A stretch of DNA of 64,000 nt from Chitinophaga pendula (GCF_020386615.1 NZ_CP077769.1:3658001-3722000); one strand, 5' to 3'; numbered from the stretch's first letter, positions 1-8,850 are shown. Notes: a model not told the origin generated them from the sequence alone. Numbers and translations: made by a program.

Positions 1-104
1 GCCAGGCCCCCGATGGCAGGATATATGTACAACACCAGCAAGCCGTCCGTTCACTGGATAGCCAACAACTTCTAACCGCATTCAGGGCCTTTAAAAAACA
101 ATAG
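1..104 (+). CDS. C-terminal end of an ABC transporter ATPase (partial)
   Basis: The reading frame starting at base 3 is open from the window edge to TAG at 102-104 and ends in LLTAFRAFKKQ. Only about 33 residues are visible, which is too few for domain recognition. The stop lies 3 bases before the start of a permease/binding-protein gene of the quaternary-amine family. In that family the gene preceding the permease encodes the ATP-binding subunit (OpuCA/ProV/EgtV type), so that is the inferred identity. The frame itself is seen directly; the function is inference from position. Confidence 0.55.
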   Translation, partial: QAPDGRIYVQHQQAVRSLDSQQLLTAFRAFKKQ

Positions 105-107
105 CGC

Positions 108-1679
108 ATGGAGCAACCACCCAGCTTCTGGACATTCCTCTCTCAGCAGTCCGGCAAACTACTGGAACAAACCCTCGAACATATCGGCCTTACCTGCATC
201 TCCTTACTATTCGCAGTAGCCTTAGGCGTACTATTAGGTATACTCATCACCCGTAAACAAAAACTGGCGGGCATCATACTGGGCATCGCCGGCGTATTGC
301 AAACCATTCCCAGCATCGCCCTATTGGGCTTCATGATCCCCTTGCTGGGCATCGGCCCCCGCCCCGCCATCGTCGCCTTATTCCTTTATGCTTTGCTACC
401 TATCATCCGTAATACCTACACAGGCATTATGGGCGTGTCTCCTTCCGTAATCGAAGCCGCCAGAGGCATGGGAATGAGCGAACGGCAGATATTACGCAAA
501 GTACAACTGCCTCTCGCAATGCCCGTACTCCTCGCCGGCATCCGCACCGCCACCGTCATCAATGTCGGCGTCGCCACCCTCGCCGCCTATATCGCCGCCG
601 GCGGACTGGGAGAATTCATCTTCGGTGGCATCGCCCTCAATAATATGAATATGATGCTGGCAGGGGCCATCCCGGCCGCTTTGCTAGCTGTCGCCTTCGA
701 CTGGGCCCTCTCCCGCCTGCAACATATGCAGTGGCGACGCACACGCGCCGCCACCTGGAGCCTCCCCGTCCTGTTACTGCTCCTGTCCTCCTTTTACCTC
801 CTCCCCAGAGCCTATGGCAGCAAACTGGTAGCAGGATTCACCCCCGAATTCATGGGCCGAATGGATGGCTACCTCGGCCTAAAAAAAATATATAACCTGC
901 AAATCCGCACAGTGGTCATCAACGATATGATCATGTACAAAGCAGCAGCAGAGAAAAGACTGGACGTCATCAGTGGCAGCAGCACCGACGGCAGGGTCAA
1001 AGCCTTCGACCTGCTCGTACTGGACGACGATAAACATATATTTCCACCTTACTACGCCGCCCCCATCGTACGCACCGCCACACTACAACAATATCCCACA
1101 CTCGCACCTGCGATCAACCTGCTGTCTGGCACTATTAATGATAGCATTATGACAGCACTTAACTACCGGGTGGATCATCTGAAACAAAGCCCGGAGAAAG
1201 TAGCTCGGGATTTCTTGCAGGACAAAGGATTACTGCAACCTGGCAGGGGCGGACAGGCAGGCACCATCGTCATCGGCTCCAAGATATTCGGCGATGGATA
1301 TATACTGGCAAATATGTACAAACTGCTGATAGAAGGTCATACCGACCTGCGCGTAGCTACCAAAACCGGCCTCGGCGGCACCAAAATATGCTTCGATGCC
1401 TTGCGTAACGCGCAGATCGATATGTACCCCGAATATAGCGGCACCGGCCTGCTGGCCATCCTCCAGGCAACACCTGCCGTAGTAGATTCCCTCCGGCAGG
1501 ACCCCGACCGTGTATACAATTATGTAAGACAACAATTCCTGCAACAATATGCGATCACATGGATGAAACCCATCGGCTTCAACAACACTTACGCTCTCAT
1601 GATGCGGAAACAACAGGCCCATGATCTCCATATCCGGTCCATATCCGACCTGCAGCAATATTTAAAGTCTCATAGGTAA
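108..1679 (+). CDS. ABC transporter permease fused to a circularly permuted substrate-binding domain (OpuBB-BC/EgtU type)
   Basis: A 523-residue inner-membrane protein. Residues about 20-215 form a BPD_transp_1 permease with several membrane segments and the EAARGMGMSERQI coupling loop. A further membrane segment lies near 218-236, and an external ligand-binding domain fills the rest. The family imports betaine, choline, carnitine or ergothioneine. The binding domain is rearranged: the half with STDGRV and DDKHIFPPYYAAP, normally C-terminal, comes first (about 240-375). The half with IVIGSK, GLGGT, YPEYSGTG and GFNNTYAL, normally N-terminal, comes last (about 388-520). The gene follows the putative ATPase by 3 bases and precedes egtB by 13, so co-transcription is likely. 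The egtB-egtD neighbours make ergothioneine or a precursor a good substrate candidate (inference). Betaine uptake is the alternative. Confidence 0.85.
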   Translation: MEQPPSFWTFLSQQSGKLLEQTLEHIGLTCISLLFAVALGVLLGILITRKQKLAGIILGIAGVLQTIPSIALLGFMIPLLGIGPRPAIVALFLYALLPIIRNTYTGIMGVSPSVIEAARGMGMSERQILRKVQLPLAMPVLLAGIRTATVINVGVATLAAYIAAGGLGEFIFGGIALNNMNMMLAGAIPAALLAVAFDWALSRLQHMQWRRTRAATWSLPVLLLLLSSFYLLPRAYGSKLVAGFTPEFMGRMDGYLGLKKIYNLQIRTVVINDMIMYKAAAEKRLDVISGSSTDGRVKAFDLLVLDDDKHIFPPYYAAPIVRTATLQQYPTLAPAINLLSGTINDSIMTALNYRVDHLKQSPEKVARDFLQDKGLLQPGRGGQAGTIVIGSKIFGDGYILANMYKLLIEGHTDLRVATKTGLGGTKICFDALRNAQIDMYPEYSGTGLLAILQATPAVVDSLRQDPDRVYNYVRQQFLQQYAITWMKPIGFNNTYALMMRKQQAHDLHIRSISDLQQYLKSHR

Positions 1680-1692
1680 CCACCAACTGCTT

Positions 1693-2841
1693 ATGCAACT
1701 ATCAGAACAATATCGCATCGTAAGAGAAAGATCCATGCAGATCTGCAAACCGCTACACACCGAAGACTTCGTCGTGCAGCCGGTCGTAGATGTCAGCCCT
1801 CCAAAATGGCATATGGGACACACCACCTGGTTCTTCGAAACCTTCCTGCTGAAACCCTATGCCAAAGGATACACCGAATTCGATGCTGACTACAACTTTG
1901 TATTCAACAGCTACTACGAATCCGTAGGCGCCAGGGTCATCCGCACCGACAGAGGTAACCTGAGCCGCCCGGGTGTAGAAGAAGTAATGCGCTACCGCGC
2001 TTATGTAGATGAAGCCATGCAAAATTGGCTGGACACCGAATTACCTCCCTCCTTGCAGGACCTCGTACTGCTCGGACTCAATCATGAAGAACAACACCAG
2101 GAACTACTATATACCGATATCAAATATATCCTGGGCCATAACCCGCTGCTACCGGGATACGGCCCCTCTCCGCAACCGCCATCCCCCACGCCGGAACCCC
2201 GGCAGCTGATACAAATACCCGCAGGCATCTACGAGATCGGTTTCGCCGGCAATGGCTTCTGCTTCGATAATGAGCTGGGCAGACACAAAGTATACCTGCA
2301 GGATTACCAGGTCAGCAGCCAGCTCGTCACCAATGCACAATACCTGGAGTTTGTCAACGCCGGCGGATACCGGGACTTCCGCCACTGGCACGCAGAGGGA
2401 TGGGACTGGGTGAAAACGCAACAGGTCAACGCCCCCATGTACTGGCACCAGGTAAATGGACAATGGATGCACTACGCCTGGCAAGGACTGCAACCACTGC
2501 CCCTCGAAGACCCCGTATGTCATGTGAGTTATTACGAGGCCGCCGCCTACGCCTCCTGGGCAGGAAAAAGATTGCCCACAGAAGCAGAATGGGAAGTCGC
2601 TGCCACCCAATTCCACTGGGGACAACGCTGGGAATGGACAGAAAGCGCCTACCTCCCCTACCCGGGTTTCATCAAAGCACCAGGCGCCATCGGCGAATAC
2701 AACGGCAAGTTCATGGTCAACCAAATGGTACTGAGAGGTGCCTCCGAAGTGACCAGCCCCGGACATAGCCGCATCTCTTATCGCAACTTCTTTCATGCAC
2801 CGCTACGCTGGCAGTTTACCGGCATCCGGCTGGCAGAATAG
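1693..2841 (+). CDS. egtB: Ergothioneine biosynthesis sulfoxide synthase EgtB
   Basis: A 382-residue cytoplasmic non-haem iron enzyme. EgtB joins hercynine (trimethyl-histidine) and a thiol donor (gamma-Glu-Cys or Cys) with O2 to form the sulfoxide intermediate of ergothioneine. The N-terminal DinB-like half carries the iron ligands: His near 40/43 (WHMGHTTWFFE) and the HxxxHxE motif at 131-137 (HEEQHQE). The C-terminal half (about 165-380) is an FGE-sulfatase/C-type lectin fold with ETEWE-like EAEWE, GKRLPTEAEW and the closing FTGIRL. It is somewhat short next to mycobacterial EgtB of about 430 residues. It sits between the transporter gene and egtD, 47 bases before egtD. Confidence 0.9.
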   Translation: MQLSEQYRIVRERSMQICKPLHTEDFVVQPVVDVSPPKWHMGHTTWFFETFLLKPYAKGYTEFDADYNFVFNSYYESVGARVIRTDRGNLSRPGVEEVMRYRAYVDEAMQNWLDTELPPSLQDLVLLGLNHEEQHQELLYTDIKYILGHNPLLPGYGPSPQPPSPTPEPRQLIQIPAGIYEIGFAGNGFCFDNELGRHKVYLQDYQVSSQLVTNAQYLEFVNAGGYRDFRHWHAEGWDWVKTQQVNAPMYWHQVNGQWMHYAWQGLQPLPLEDPVCHVSYYEAAAYASWAGKRLPTEAEWEVAATQFHWGQRWEWTESAYLPYPGFIKAPGAIGEYNGKFMVNQMVLRGASEVTSPGHSRISYRNFFHAPLRWQFTGIRLAE

Positions 2842-2888
2842 TCCGATCCAATATCCCCCTACCCGATTTTTTTGTAAACCTGTAAATC

Positions 2889-3881
2889 ATGTGTATGAGC
2901 ATCATAACCACCTCCACGCGCTCAGGTGCCATCGGGCAACAAACCTCCGCTTTCTACAAAGATGTCATCATGGGACTACGATCCCCGGAGAAAAAACTGG
3001 ATGCCAAATACTTCTACGACGCAGCAGGCGATCACCTCTTCCAGCAGATCATGCAATGCCCGGAATACTATCCCACCCGCTGCGAAATGGAAATACTCAG
3101 CCGCCAGTCAGCAGATATCGTACAGGCCATCCTGCGCCATAGCCGCGAATTCGATGTCGTAGAACTGGGCGCCGGAGATGCCACCAAATCTATCCACCTC
3201 CTCCGGCAACTGAGAAGACAACAACTCAGCTACACCTACTTCCCGATAGATATCTCCGCTAACGTGATCAGCTCGCTCGAAAGAGACCTCCCGCCACAGT
3301 TACCGGGTACACAAGTACAAGGCCTCAATGGAGAATATTTCGACATGTTGCGGGAAGCAGGCACACGCTCCCATCGCAATAAGGTGGTACTGTTCATGGG
3401 CGCCAATATCGGCAACTTCACCCGCACGGAAGCTCTCTCCTTCTGCAAGACCATCCGCCGCGAACTGCAACCGGGCGACCTGCTGCTCACCGGATTCGAC
3501 CTCAAAAAACATCCGCAGCTCATCCTCGATGCTTATAACGACCGACAAGGATACACCCGCGATTTCAACCTCAACCTGTTAAGACGTATTAACCGCGAAC
3601 TGGGTGCCGACTTCGACCTCAACCAGTTCGAACATTACCCCACATACGATCCGCAGACCGGCGCCTGCAAAAGCTACCTCGTCAGCCGCACCGATCAGCA
3701 GGTACATATCGGCGAAGTAGTCATCCACTTCCGCGAAGGAGAACCCATCTACATGGAGATATCCCAGAAATACAGCATACCGGAAATAGAAAACCTGGCA
3801 GCCGAAGCAGGTTTCTACCCGGCTACCAGGTTCACCGACTCCCGGTCCTGGTTCATGGATACCCTATGGGTATGCAAATAA
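2889..3881 (+). CDS. egtD: L-histidine N-alpha-methyltransferase EgtD
   Basis: A 330-residue SAM-dependent enzyme that trimethylates histidine to hercynine, the first step of ergothioneine synthesis. The SAM-binding motif I is VELGAGD at residues 91-97. Other family signatures are DAAGDHLFQQI near 44-54 and the tyrosine/asparagine-rich stretch around GANIGNFTR. The length matches known EgtD (about 320 residues). ATG at 2889 is used; the in-frame ATG six bases later (MSII) is an alternative. It follows egtB in the same direction, so the two steps are probably co-expressed. Its stop codon directly abuts the stop of the convergent aminotransferase gene. Confidence 0.92.
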   Translation: MCMSIITTSTRSGAIGQQTSAFYKDVIMGLRSPEKKLDAKYFYDAAGDHLFQQIMQCPEYYPTRCEMEILSRQSADIVQAILRHSREFDVVELGAGDATKSIHLLRQLRRQQLSYTYFPIDISANVISSLERDLPPQLPGTQVQGLNGEYFDMLREAGTRSHRNKVVLFMGANIGNFTRTEALSFCKTIRRELQPGDLLLTGFDLKKHPQLILDAYNDRQGYTRDFNLNLLRRINRELGADFDLNQFEHYPTYDPQTGACKSYLVSRTDQQVHIGEVVIHFREGEPIYMEISQKYSIPEIENLAAEAGFYPATRFTDSRSWFMDTLWVCK

Positions 3882-5069
3882 TTATTTCATTGATAACGTG
3901 CGTAACGCGTCTAACAGGCGCGTTACCTCTTCCGCCGTATTGTAATAGTGAGGAGAAATACGCAAAGCCCAGTCCACCCGCTTATGCTCAAAGTCAATCA
4001 CAGCACCGCCCTTACGCGTGCTCACACTGGTGTTAATATCCAATGACCGCAGATGATCCACTACCTCCTGACCTGCCTTACCAGGGATCGCTACCGTAAT
4101 AATACTACTCAGCTCCTTCCCCTTATCCAACAAGTGCATCCCGTCTATCCCTCGTATACCCTCCCGCACCTGCTCGCAAAGCTGGTGATTATAAGCAGCC
4201 ACCTCCTTCATGTCCAGATCGTTGGCATATTCTAAGGCGACCTTGGTACCCAGCATCAGCGCATAAGGCTGCTCCCAGTCCTCAAAACGCGTCGCCTGCG
4301 CATTCGGCTCAAATATATTCTGCGAACTCCATGTCGCACCGTGCATATCAATAAACAAAGGAGATAACTGCCGCTCCAACACCGCATCCGATACATACAG
4401 AAAGCCCGTACCGCGAGGCCCGCGCAGGAACTTACGCATCGTCGCACAAAGAAAATCACAGCCTATCTCCGCCACATCCAACGGCAACTGCCCCACCGAC
4501 TGACAAGCATCTACCAGGTACAAAATGCCCTCCCGCCGGCAAATACGTCCCACCTCCGCTACCGGCTGCACCAACCCAGTATGACTGGGTACATGCGTCA
4601 ACGATATCAGCTTCGGACGATGCTGCAATACCAACCGCTCCACATCCGACACATCGACACCCCCCTCCGGCAACGATGCCGCTCGTACTAACCGGATGCC
4701 CATCCGCTGCTGCAACGACAGAAAAAATATCTGGTTGGAAGAATAATCATCTTCCGCAATGATCACCACATCCCCCGCTCCCAACGGTACCGCAGACAAT
4801 GCCTTGGCAAAGGAATTCGTCGCACTCGAGGTAAATGCCATATTACGGGGCTGCCCCTTCACCAACGCCGCCGCCGCATCGTAAAATCCCTTCAGCTCCT
4901 TATCCATCATCGCCTCCGCCTCATAACCACCATTGGCGATCTCCAAAGTCATATAACGATTGATAGCTTCAATAACCGGCTGCGCCATCAACGAAGATCC
5001 TGCGTTATTAAAATGCGCTTTAGTCTTACATCCGGGCGTTTCTCTCCGAACTTGTTCCAGGTTTATCAT
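3882..5069 (-). CDS. Class V aminotransferase / cysteine desulfurase-like PLP enzyme, possible EgtE
   Basis: A 395-residue fold-type I PLP enzyme. Visible features are the Asp that contacts the pyridine nitrogen (D187 in VDACQS), the Schiff-base lysine K213 in MRKFLRGPRGTGF, and an N-terminal HFNNAGSSL typical of the aminotransferase V family. The last step of ergothioneine synthesis is a PLP-dependent C-S lyase (EgtE) from this same superfamily. The gene lies tail to tail with egtD with no intergenic base, so EgtE is a reasonable candidate, although opposite orientation weakens the link. Cysteine desulfurase or selenocysteine lyase activity is the alternative. Confidence 0.85.
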   Translation of the reverse strand: MINLEQVRRETPGCKTKAHFNNAGSSLMAQPVIEAINRYMTLEIANGGYEAEAMMDKELKGFYDAAAALVKGQPRNMAFTSSATNSFAKALSAVPLGAGDVVIIAEDDYSSNQIFFLSLQQRMGIRLVRAASLPEGGVDVSDVERLVLQHRPKLISLTHVPSHTGLVQPVAEVGRICRREGILYLVDACQSVGQLPLDVAEIGCDFLCATMRKFLRGPRGTGFLYVSDAVLERQLSPLFIDMHGATWSSQNIFEPNAQATRFEDWEQPYALMLGTKVALEYANDLDMKEVAAYNHQLCEQVREGIRGIDGMHLLDKGKELSSIITVAIPGKAGQEVVDHLRSLDINTSVSTRKGGAVIDFEHKRVDWALRISPHYYNTAEEVTRLLDALRTLSMK

Positions 5070-5097
5070 GTTTAAATTGATCTTTTCACTCCGTTAA

Positions 5098-5496
5098 TTA
5101 CAGCCTTCCGAAAATATTGTTCAATATTTCTTTTAACTCCGTTAAAGTACCGGGTTTCGTTACAAACCGATCCGCTCCCGCCGCCAGACACCGGTCAATA
5201 TCACGCTGGCTCGAAGAAGTAGAATACATGATCACAGGAATAGCCTGCACCGCCGACGCCTCCTGCTTGATCATACGCAATAACTCCATCCCGTCCAGCC
5301 GCGGCATGTTCAGATCCAGGAAAATATAATCCGGTAACCGCAAACCACTCCCATGCAACTGCTGCATCGCCGCCTGCGCATCCATCGCAGATCGCAATTC
5401 CGCATCGCTCGTCAGGGCATGTAATGCCAAATGAAAAATCTCGTGCTCATCCACATCATCATCTACCAAAAGACAGGTAATCGAAGGTTGCTTCAT
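5098..5496 (-). CDS. Single-domain response regulator (CheY-like receiver)
   Basis: A 132-residue receiver domain with no output domain. The acidic pocket is DDD at 12-14, the phospho-acceptor is D61 in FLDLNMP, the Ser/Thr switch lies in YSTSSS near 92-93 and the conserved Lys is K114 in VTKPG. Such proteins act through protein contacts with a histidine kinase or phosphatase; no kinase gene lies nearby. I chose the start MKQPS at 5496, which places the first beta strand correctly. An in-frame ATG 18 bases upstream would add MYLLYN. Confidence 0.85.
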   Translation of the reverse strand: MKQPSITCLLVDDDVDEHEIFHLALHALTSDAELRSAMDAQAAMQQLHGSGLRLPDYIFLDLNMPRLDGMELLRMIKQEASAVQAIPVIMYSTSSSQRDIDRCLAAGADRFVTKPGTLTELKEILNNIFGRL

Positions 5497-5605
5497 ATTG
5501 TAAAGTAAATACATTTTTGTATCGCGCTACAGTACTCGTATCGTTAATTTGGAAAAATCTCAACAGGCCCTCTAATAAGCAACTAAACAAACTGTTCAAT
5601 GACAA

Positions 5606-6073
5606 CTACTCAAATGGATATTTCAAAGTACGGGATTCTTCATATAACTCTACCTGGGTCATCAGGTTAATGATCAACGTCTCTACAAAAGCGGACTGCA
5701 TAAAATCAGTCAACGCCTCCAGGAACCCGTCAAATTGCTTGAATATCCCCTTACTCACCGGGTTGTTCTCATACACCGTCAGCTTCACCGGATACACACT
5801 CCCCGCTATCTGCTCTATCTCCAGCAACCGGTATAAATACCCCTTCGCAATCGGCGCAATAAAGTAAAAAGCAAATACCAAGTTCTCCCGGTCCCCTCCC
5901 TTCCCATCCTTCTTCAGCTTGTAAGACTCCACCACGTTGGCAAACAACTTTTTGTTATACTTCTCATTCACCGCCTTCGACAACTCTATCAATATCCCAT
6001 AAGGTGTATTACCCTTATGATCGTCAATTTTCTTTTCAGAAACATTAGGCAATACTTGCTTGATATCCAGCAT
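5606..6073 (-). CDS. Hypothetical protein of 155 residues
   Basis: The product starts MLDIKQVLPNVSEKK and ends in YEESRTLKYPFE. It has no signal peptide or membrane segment, and I do not recognise a domain. Charged and aromatic residues are evenly spread, as in a soluble globular protein. It begins 7 bases after the stop of the endonuclease-like gene in the same direction, so the two are almost certainly co-transcribed and may work together. The open frame extends upstream into that gene, but the start at 6073 avoids the overlap. Function unknown. Confidence 0.7.
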   Translation of the reverse strand: MLDIKQVLPNVSEKKIDDHKGNTPYGILIELSKAVNEKYNKKLFANVVESYKLKKDGKGGDRENLVFAFYFIAPIAKGYLYRLLEIEQIAGSVYPVKLTVYENNPVSKGIFKQFDGFLEALTDFMQSAFVETLIINLMTQVELYEESRTLKYPFE

Positions 6074-6080
6074 AACGCAA

Positions 6081-6923
6081 TTAGAATTTAAGGTGAAAGG
6101 AAAGAGGCAGATGATCAGAATATCCCACATCATCAGGCTCCCCGCCGGCGTTAACAAAAGTATGACCGTTCTTCGCTGTAAGATACCTGATGGAGCCCAT
6201 TACCAGGTGATCAATGACCGCGGCCCGTAACAACACAATATCGAATACATTCCAGTAAATAGCTTCAGAATCCGTCGTCGTATGGTAGTAAAAACTGCCC
6301 GGTTGTTTCAGTTGGCCCGATGCCATCTCATGATCCCCTAAAAAACTCCACATCGGATTGTAAAAGTAATCATATTTATTGTAATGGAAGGTCCTCGCAG
6401 ACCGCTGCGCAATCACCCGCGACAACGTCGCATTGAACCCGTGCGGCGATATCATCCCGTGCTCAAAAGGATTCATATTGAAATCACCAATAACGATCGT
6501 ACGCTTATGTCCCCGCTGCACCTCCATCTCCGTAAGATAGTTAGCATAGATGTTCGCCAGATCCGACTGCGTCGCCCCCTGATAATACAACTTACTGGGA
6601 AAATGAAGCCCGCTCACCATGATCTCCTCAAAACCCGGCACATGCAATACCGCATGCACCAAACGACCCGTCGGACTTACCGATACATGCGACAGCGTAA
6701 ACCCCGCCTCACGTGAAAAGAATTTAGGCGTATAATGACCGTGATCACCCGGAAATACAGAACACACCCGCCGCAATCCCGTCAACCGCTCCAACATCGC
6801 ATCATCAATCCCTGTCGCCTCTGCCAACAACAAAATGTCCACGTCAGTGCTGATATCCCTGATCACACTTTCGAATGTAGGCCGCTCGTTGATATTCCAA
6901 AACAAACAATTCAATATTGGCAT
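6081..6923 (-). CDS. Endonuclease/exonuclease/phosphatase family protein
   Basis: A 280-residue protein of the EEP (DNase I-like, Mg-dependent phosphoesterase) superfamily. Motifs in order are the metal-binding Asn in LFWNIN (N10), Glu in LLLAEA (E35), GLHFPS near 105-110, GDFNMNP with D147 and N149, and SDH in GYSDHLPLSF near the C terminus with the catalytic His. No signal peptide, so it is probably cytoplasmic. MPILNCLFWN is chosen as the start because the first beta strand begins there; an upstream in-frame start would add 15 residues without domain content. Substrate (DNA, RNA, lipid or inositol phosphate) cannot be told. Confidence 0.85.
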   Translation of the reverse strand: MPILNCLFWNINERPTFESVIRDISTDVDILLLAEATGIDDAMLERLTGLRRVCSVFPGDHGHYTPKFFSREAGFTLSHVSVSPTGRLVHAVLHVPGFEEIMVSGLHFPSKLYYQGATQSDLANIYANYLTEMEVQRGHKRTIVIGDFNMNPFEHGMISPHGFNATLSRVIAQRSARTFHYNKYDYFYNPMWSFLGDHEMASGQLKQPGSFYYHTTTDSEAIYWNVFDIVLLRAAVIDHLVMGSIRYLTAKNGHTFVNAGGEPDDVGYSDHLPLSFHLKF

Positions 6924-7125
6924 AGTAGGATGAAGATAACAGGGGCTTCCTCTCTTAAAGATAACCAATAAACATGGTCCAAAAAAGCCGTACTTCCCAC
7001 CTTATTCCCACTCCCTGGCCCACTGCCATCACACTACAGCACTAACACTGCCGCCCCCCATCACCGTTAATAACAACTCATTGTTATTAAATTAAATAAT
7101 TACGATATATATCAACGAAAAAGAT

Positions 7126-7133
7126 TATTTTTG
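7126..7133 (+). promoter_or_regulatory. Bacteroidota -7 promoter element
   Basis: TATTTTTG matches TAnnTTTG and lies about 73 bases before the ATG of the CBM6-like gene. I see no clear TTTG at -33, so this is a weak call. Confidence 0.35.
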
Positions 7134-7206
7134 ATTTTTTCGTTATATGTATGCCGTCCCGCCCACCAGCAAGACAGCAAACAAACATGCGCACACCCTT
7201 GACCTT

Positions 7207-7629
7207 ATGAAATGTATCCTATTCCTCCTTTTACTGCTGCCGGTAATTCCTGCACTATGCCAGGCCATGCCAGCTGCCAAAGAGAAGGAAAAAGGAAAAA
7301 CATTCCCCATGAACGATAAAACCATCCTCGCATTCGCACAGGTCAACCTCGGCCAGGGCGAATATGGATTTATAGTAGAAGTACAGTGCAAAACACAACA
7401 GAAGAATACCCGCATCGAATTCCGCGCAGATACCCCCAAAGGAAAACTTATCGGCGCTCTCAAAATCACCTACACCGGCGATACCACCCGCATGTTCCGC
7501 TTCTCCGGCATCCCGCAGCATGCCTGGGGCATACATGATCTCTACCTCGTCGCCAGAGGCTCCGGCAGCAATCTCTTCACCATCCACTCCTTCACCTTCA
7601 GCCGCTGGGACGCCCTCTTCCTCTTCTGA
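7207..7629 (+). CDS. Small secreted carbohydrate-binding module family 6-like protein
   Basis: A 140-residue exported protein. The start at 7207 (MKCILFLLLLLPVIPALCQ) gives a clean signal peptide, while an upstream in-frame ATG would bury it. The mature part resembles the second half of CBM6: a strand-rich region, an acidic TYTGDTTRMFRF stretch, GIHDLYLVARGSG and a closing FTFSRWD, the usual IHDLYL...F.F pattern of the family. It has no catalytic domain and is shorter than a complete CBM6 fold (about 130 residues after cleavage would just fit). Role probably binding of a glycan at the surface or in the periplasm (inference). Convergent with the next gene at a 3-base gap. Confidence 0.65.
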   Translation: MKCILFLLLLLPVIPALCQAMPAAKEKEKGKTFPMNDKTILAFAQVNLGQGEYGFIVEVQCKTQQKNTRIEFRADTPKGKLIGALKITYTGDTTRMFRFSGIPQHAWGIHDLYLVARGSGSNLFTIHSFTFSRWDALFLF

Positions 7630-7632
7630 TAC

Positions 7633-7941
7633 CTATAGCCGGATCGTCGTACTCGTATCCTTCACCGGCACACCGGCCGGCGCCTTCGATGGCGCCGCAA
7701 CAGGCGCCGCCGTCGCACCTCGATGCCCATCATCCGACGGCAACATACCCATACGCCGCATCTCCTTCCGCTCCTTCTTATTAAATAATTGCTGGGGATG
7801 CCTGTCAGGTTTTAACTTTTGCTCAAATACCCGCTCCGCTCCAATCGCCGGAGCCGATTTAGGGGCACATCCCACTTGTAAAAGCATTAACGCCACCACA
7901 GGCGTCCATAAAGATGGGTAAACAGGTTTCCTTGCATTCAT
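7633..7941 (-). CDS. Small lipoprotein of unknown function
   Basis: A 102-residue protein with an N-terminal hydrophobic stretch and a lipobox, LQVGCAP, around residues 22-27, so it is probably lipidated and attached to the inner or outer membrane. After the Cys comes a basic stretch NKKERKEMRRMG, then a Pro/Ala-rich tail with APVAAPSKAPAGVPV and no recognisable domain. Similar short NKKERKEMRRM-like lipoproteins are seen in Bacteroidota genomes without assigned role (general impression, not a search result). Confidence 0.65.
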   Translation of the reverse strand: MNARKPVYPSLWTPVVALMLLQVGCAPKSAPAIGAERVFEQKLKPDRHPQQLFNKKERKEMRRMGMLPSDDGHRGATAAPVAAPSKAPAGVPVKDTSTTIRL

Positions 7942-8003
7942 ATGACCCTCCGTTATACGTTCTTAACGGTATGCCTGCAAGTTTATTGCCACTAATGATC
8001 TGC

Positions 8004-8717
8004 TTAGCAAAATGCCGTCTTTTTCTTTTTACCCACACGCCCCGCATCCACCACCTTCTCAATATACGTCGTCGCCAACGGCACCTTACACGCCGTCCCC
8101 CCCAGCTCCACCTCCACAACACCTATCTTCGCCGCCACCCGACGAGCCTCCTCCAGCAACGCGGGCACAAAACTACCCGCCGCTATCACAAACCCATTCA
8201 TCGTATACCGCGTCCGGTTAGCCGCCCCATGCACCTCCCGCTCCACCCGATGCAACAACCACCGGATCTCCGCCATATCCAGCTGCTCATCCGCCGTAAT
8301 AGACAACAGGTTGCTGTAAGTACTCCACCCCGCCGCCTGCAACTGCTCCGCCGCACTGTCCATCCACTCCATCGCCAATTCCCGCCCATACCGGCTCTCT
8401 GAAGCCGTCCACGCTACCGTATATTCAGACAACATATACCAATTGGCCTTCACCGCCCACGCATGCAACTCCTCCTTGCTCATCTGCTGAGGAGCCGAGA
8501 TCAAACCCGCCAGGTACATCGCATCACTATTCCCCGTATCATACAACGCCAGCGACAACTCATGCTCGTGCTTCAGCTTCAACCGCTGCTGCAACGCCTT
8601 CAGATCCCCCACCTTCACACCATACATAGGCCCCGTCGCCCCATGATTGCGGAATATTTTCCTGGTTTGCTCCGTACCCAGCTTTTCCAGCTCCCGGAGA
8701 ATCGTTTGTACGTCCAT
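8004..8717 (-). CDS. DNA alkylation repair protein (AlkD-like HEAT-repeat glycosylase)
   Basis: A 237-residue protein of the DNA alkylation repair family (AlkC/AlkD). These are alpha-helical HEAT-like repeat DNA glycosylases that remove N3- and N7-alkyl purines. Seen in the sequence: the N-terminal MYGVKVGDLKALQ and the helix-rich core with AVKANWYMLSEY and TYSNLLSI. The start at 8717 (MDVQTILREL) fits the family; the longer open frame upstream has no homology-like content. It lies 3 kb from a separate alkylation-response operon (11.6-13.5 kb), so this part of the chromosome carries several such functions. No membrane segments. Confidence 0.85.
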   Translation of the reverse strand: MDVQTILRELEKLGTEQTRKIFRNHGATGPMYGVKVGDLKALQQRLKLKHEHELSLALYDTGNSDAMYLAGLISAPQQMSKEELHAWAVKANWYMLSEYTVAWTASESRYGRELAMEWMDSAAEQLQAAGWSTYSNLLSITADEQLDMAEIRWLLHRVEREVHGAANRTRYTMNGFVIAAGSFVPALLEEARRVAAKIGVVEVELGGTACKVPLATTYIEKVVDAGRVGKKKKTAFC

Positions 8718-8850
8718 AAATTTTACATTGCTTCTATCATCATACCAGCAGATCACCCTGCCGCGGTATCCACTAATATAAGATTTTCCACATGCCGCCA
8801 CCCCACCCACGGCATAGTTTTTTATATTCGACAACGCTATCCCGTAAACC

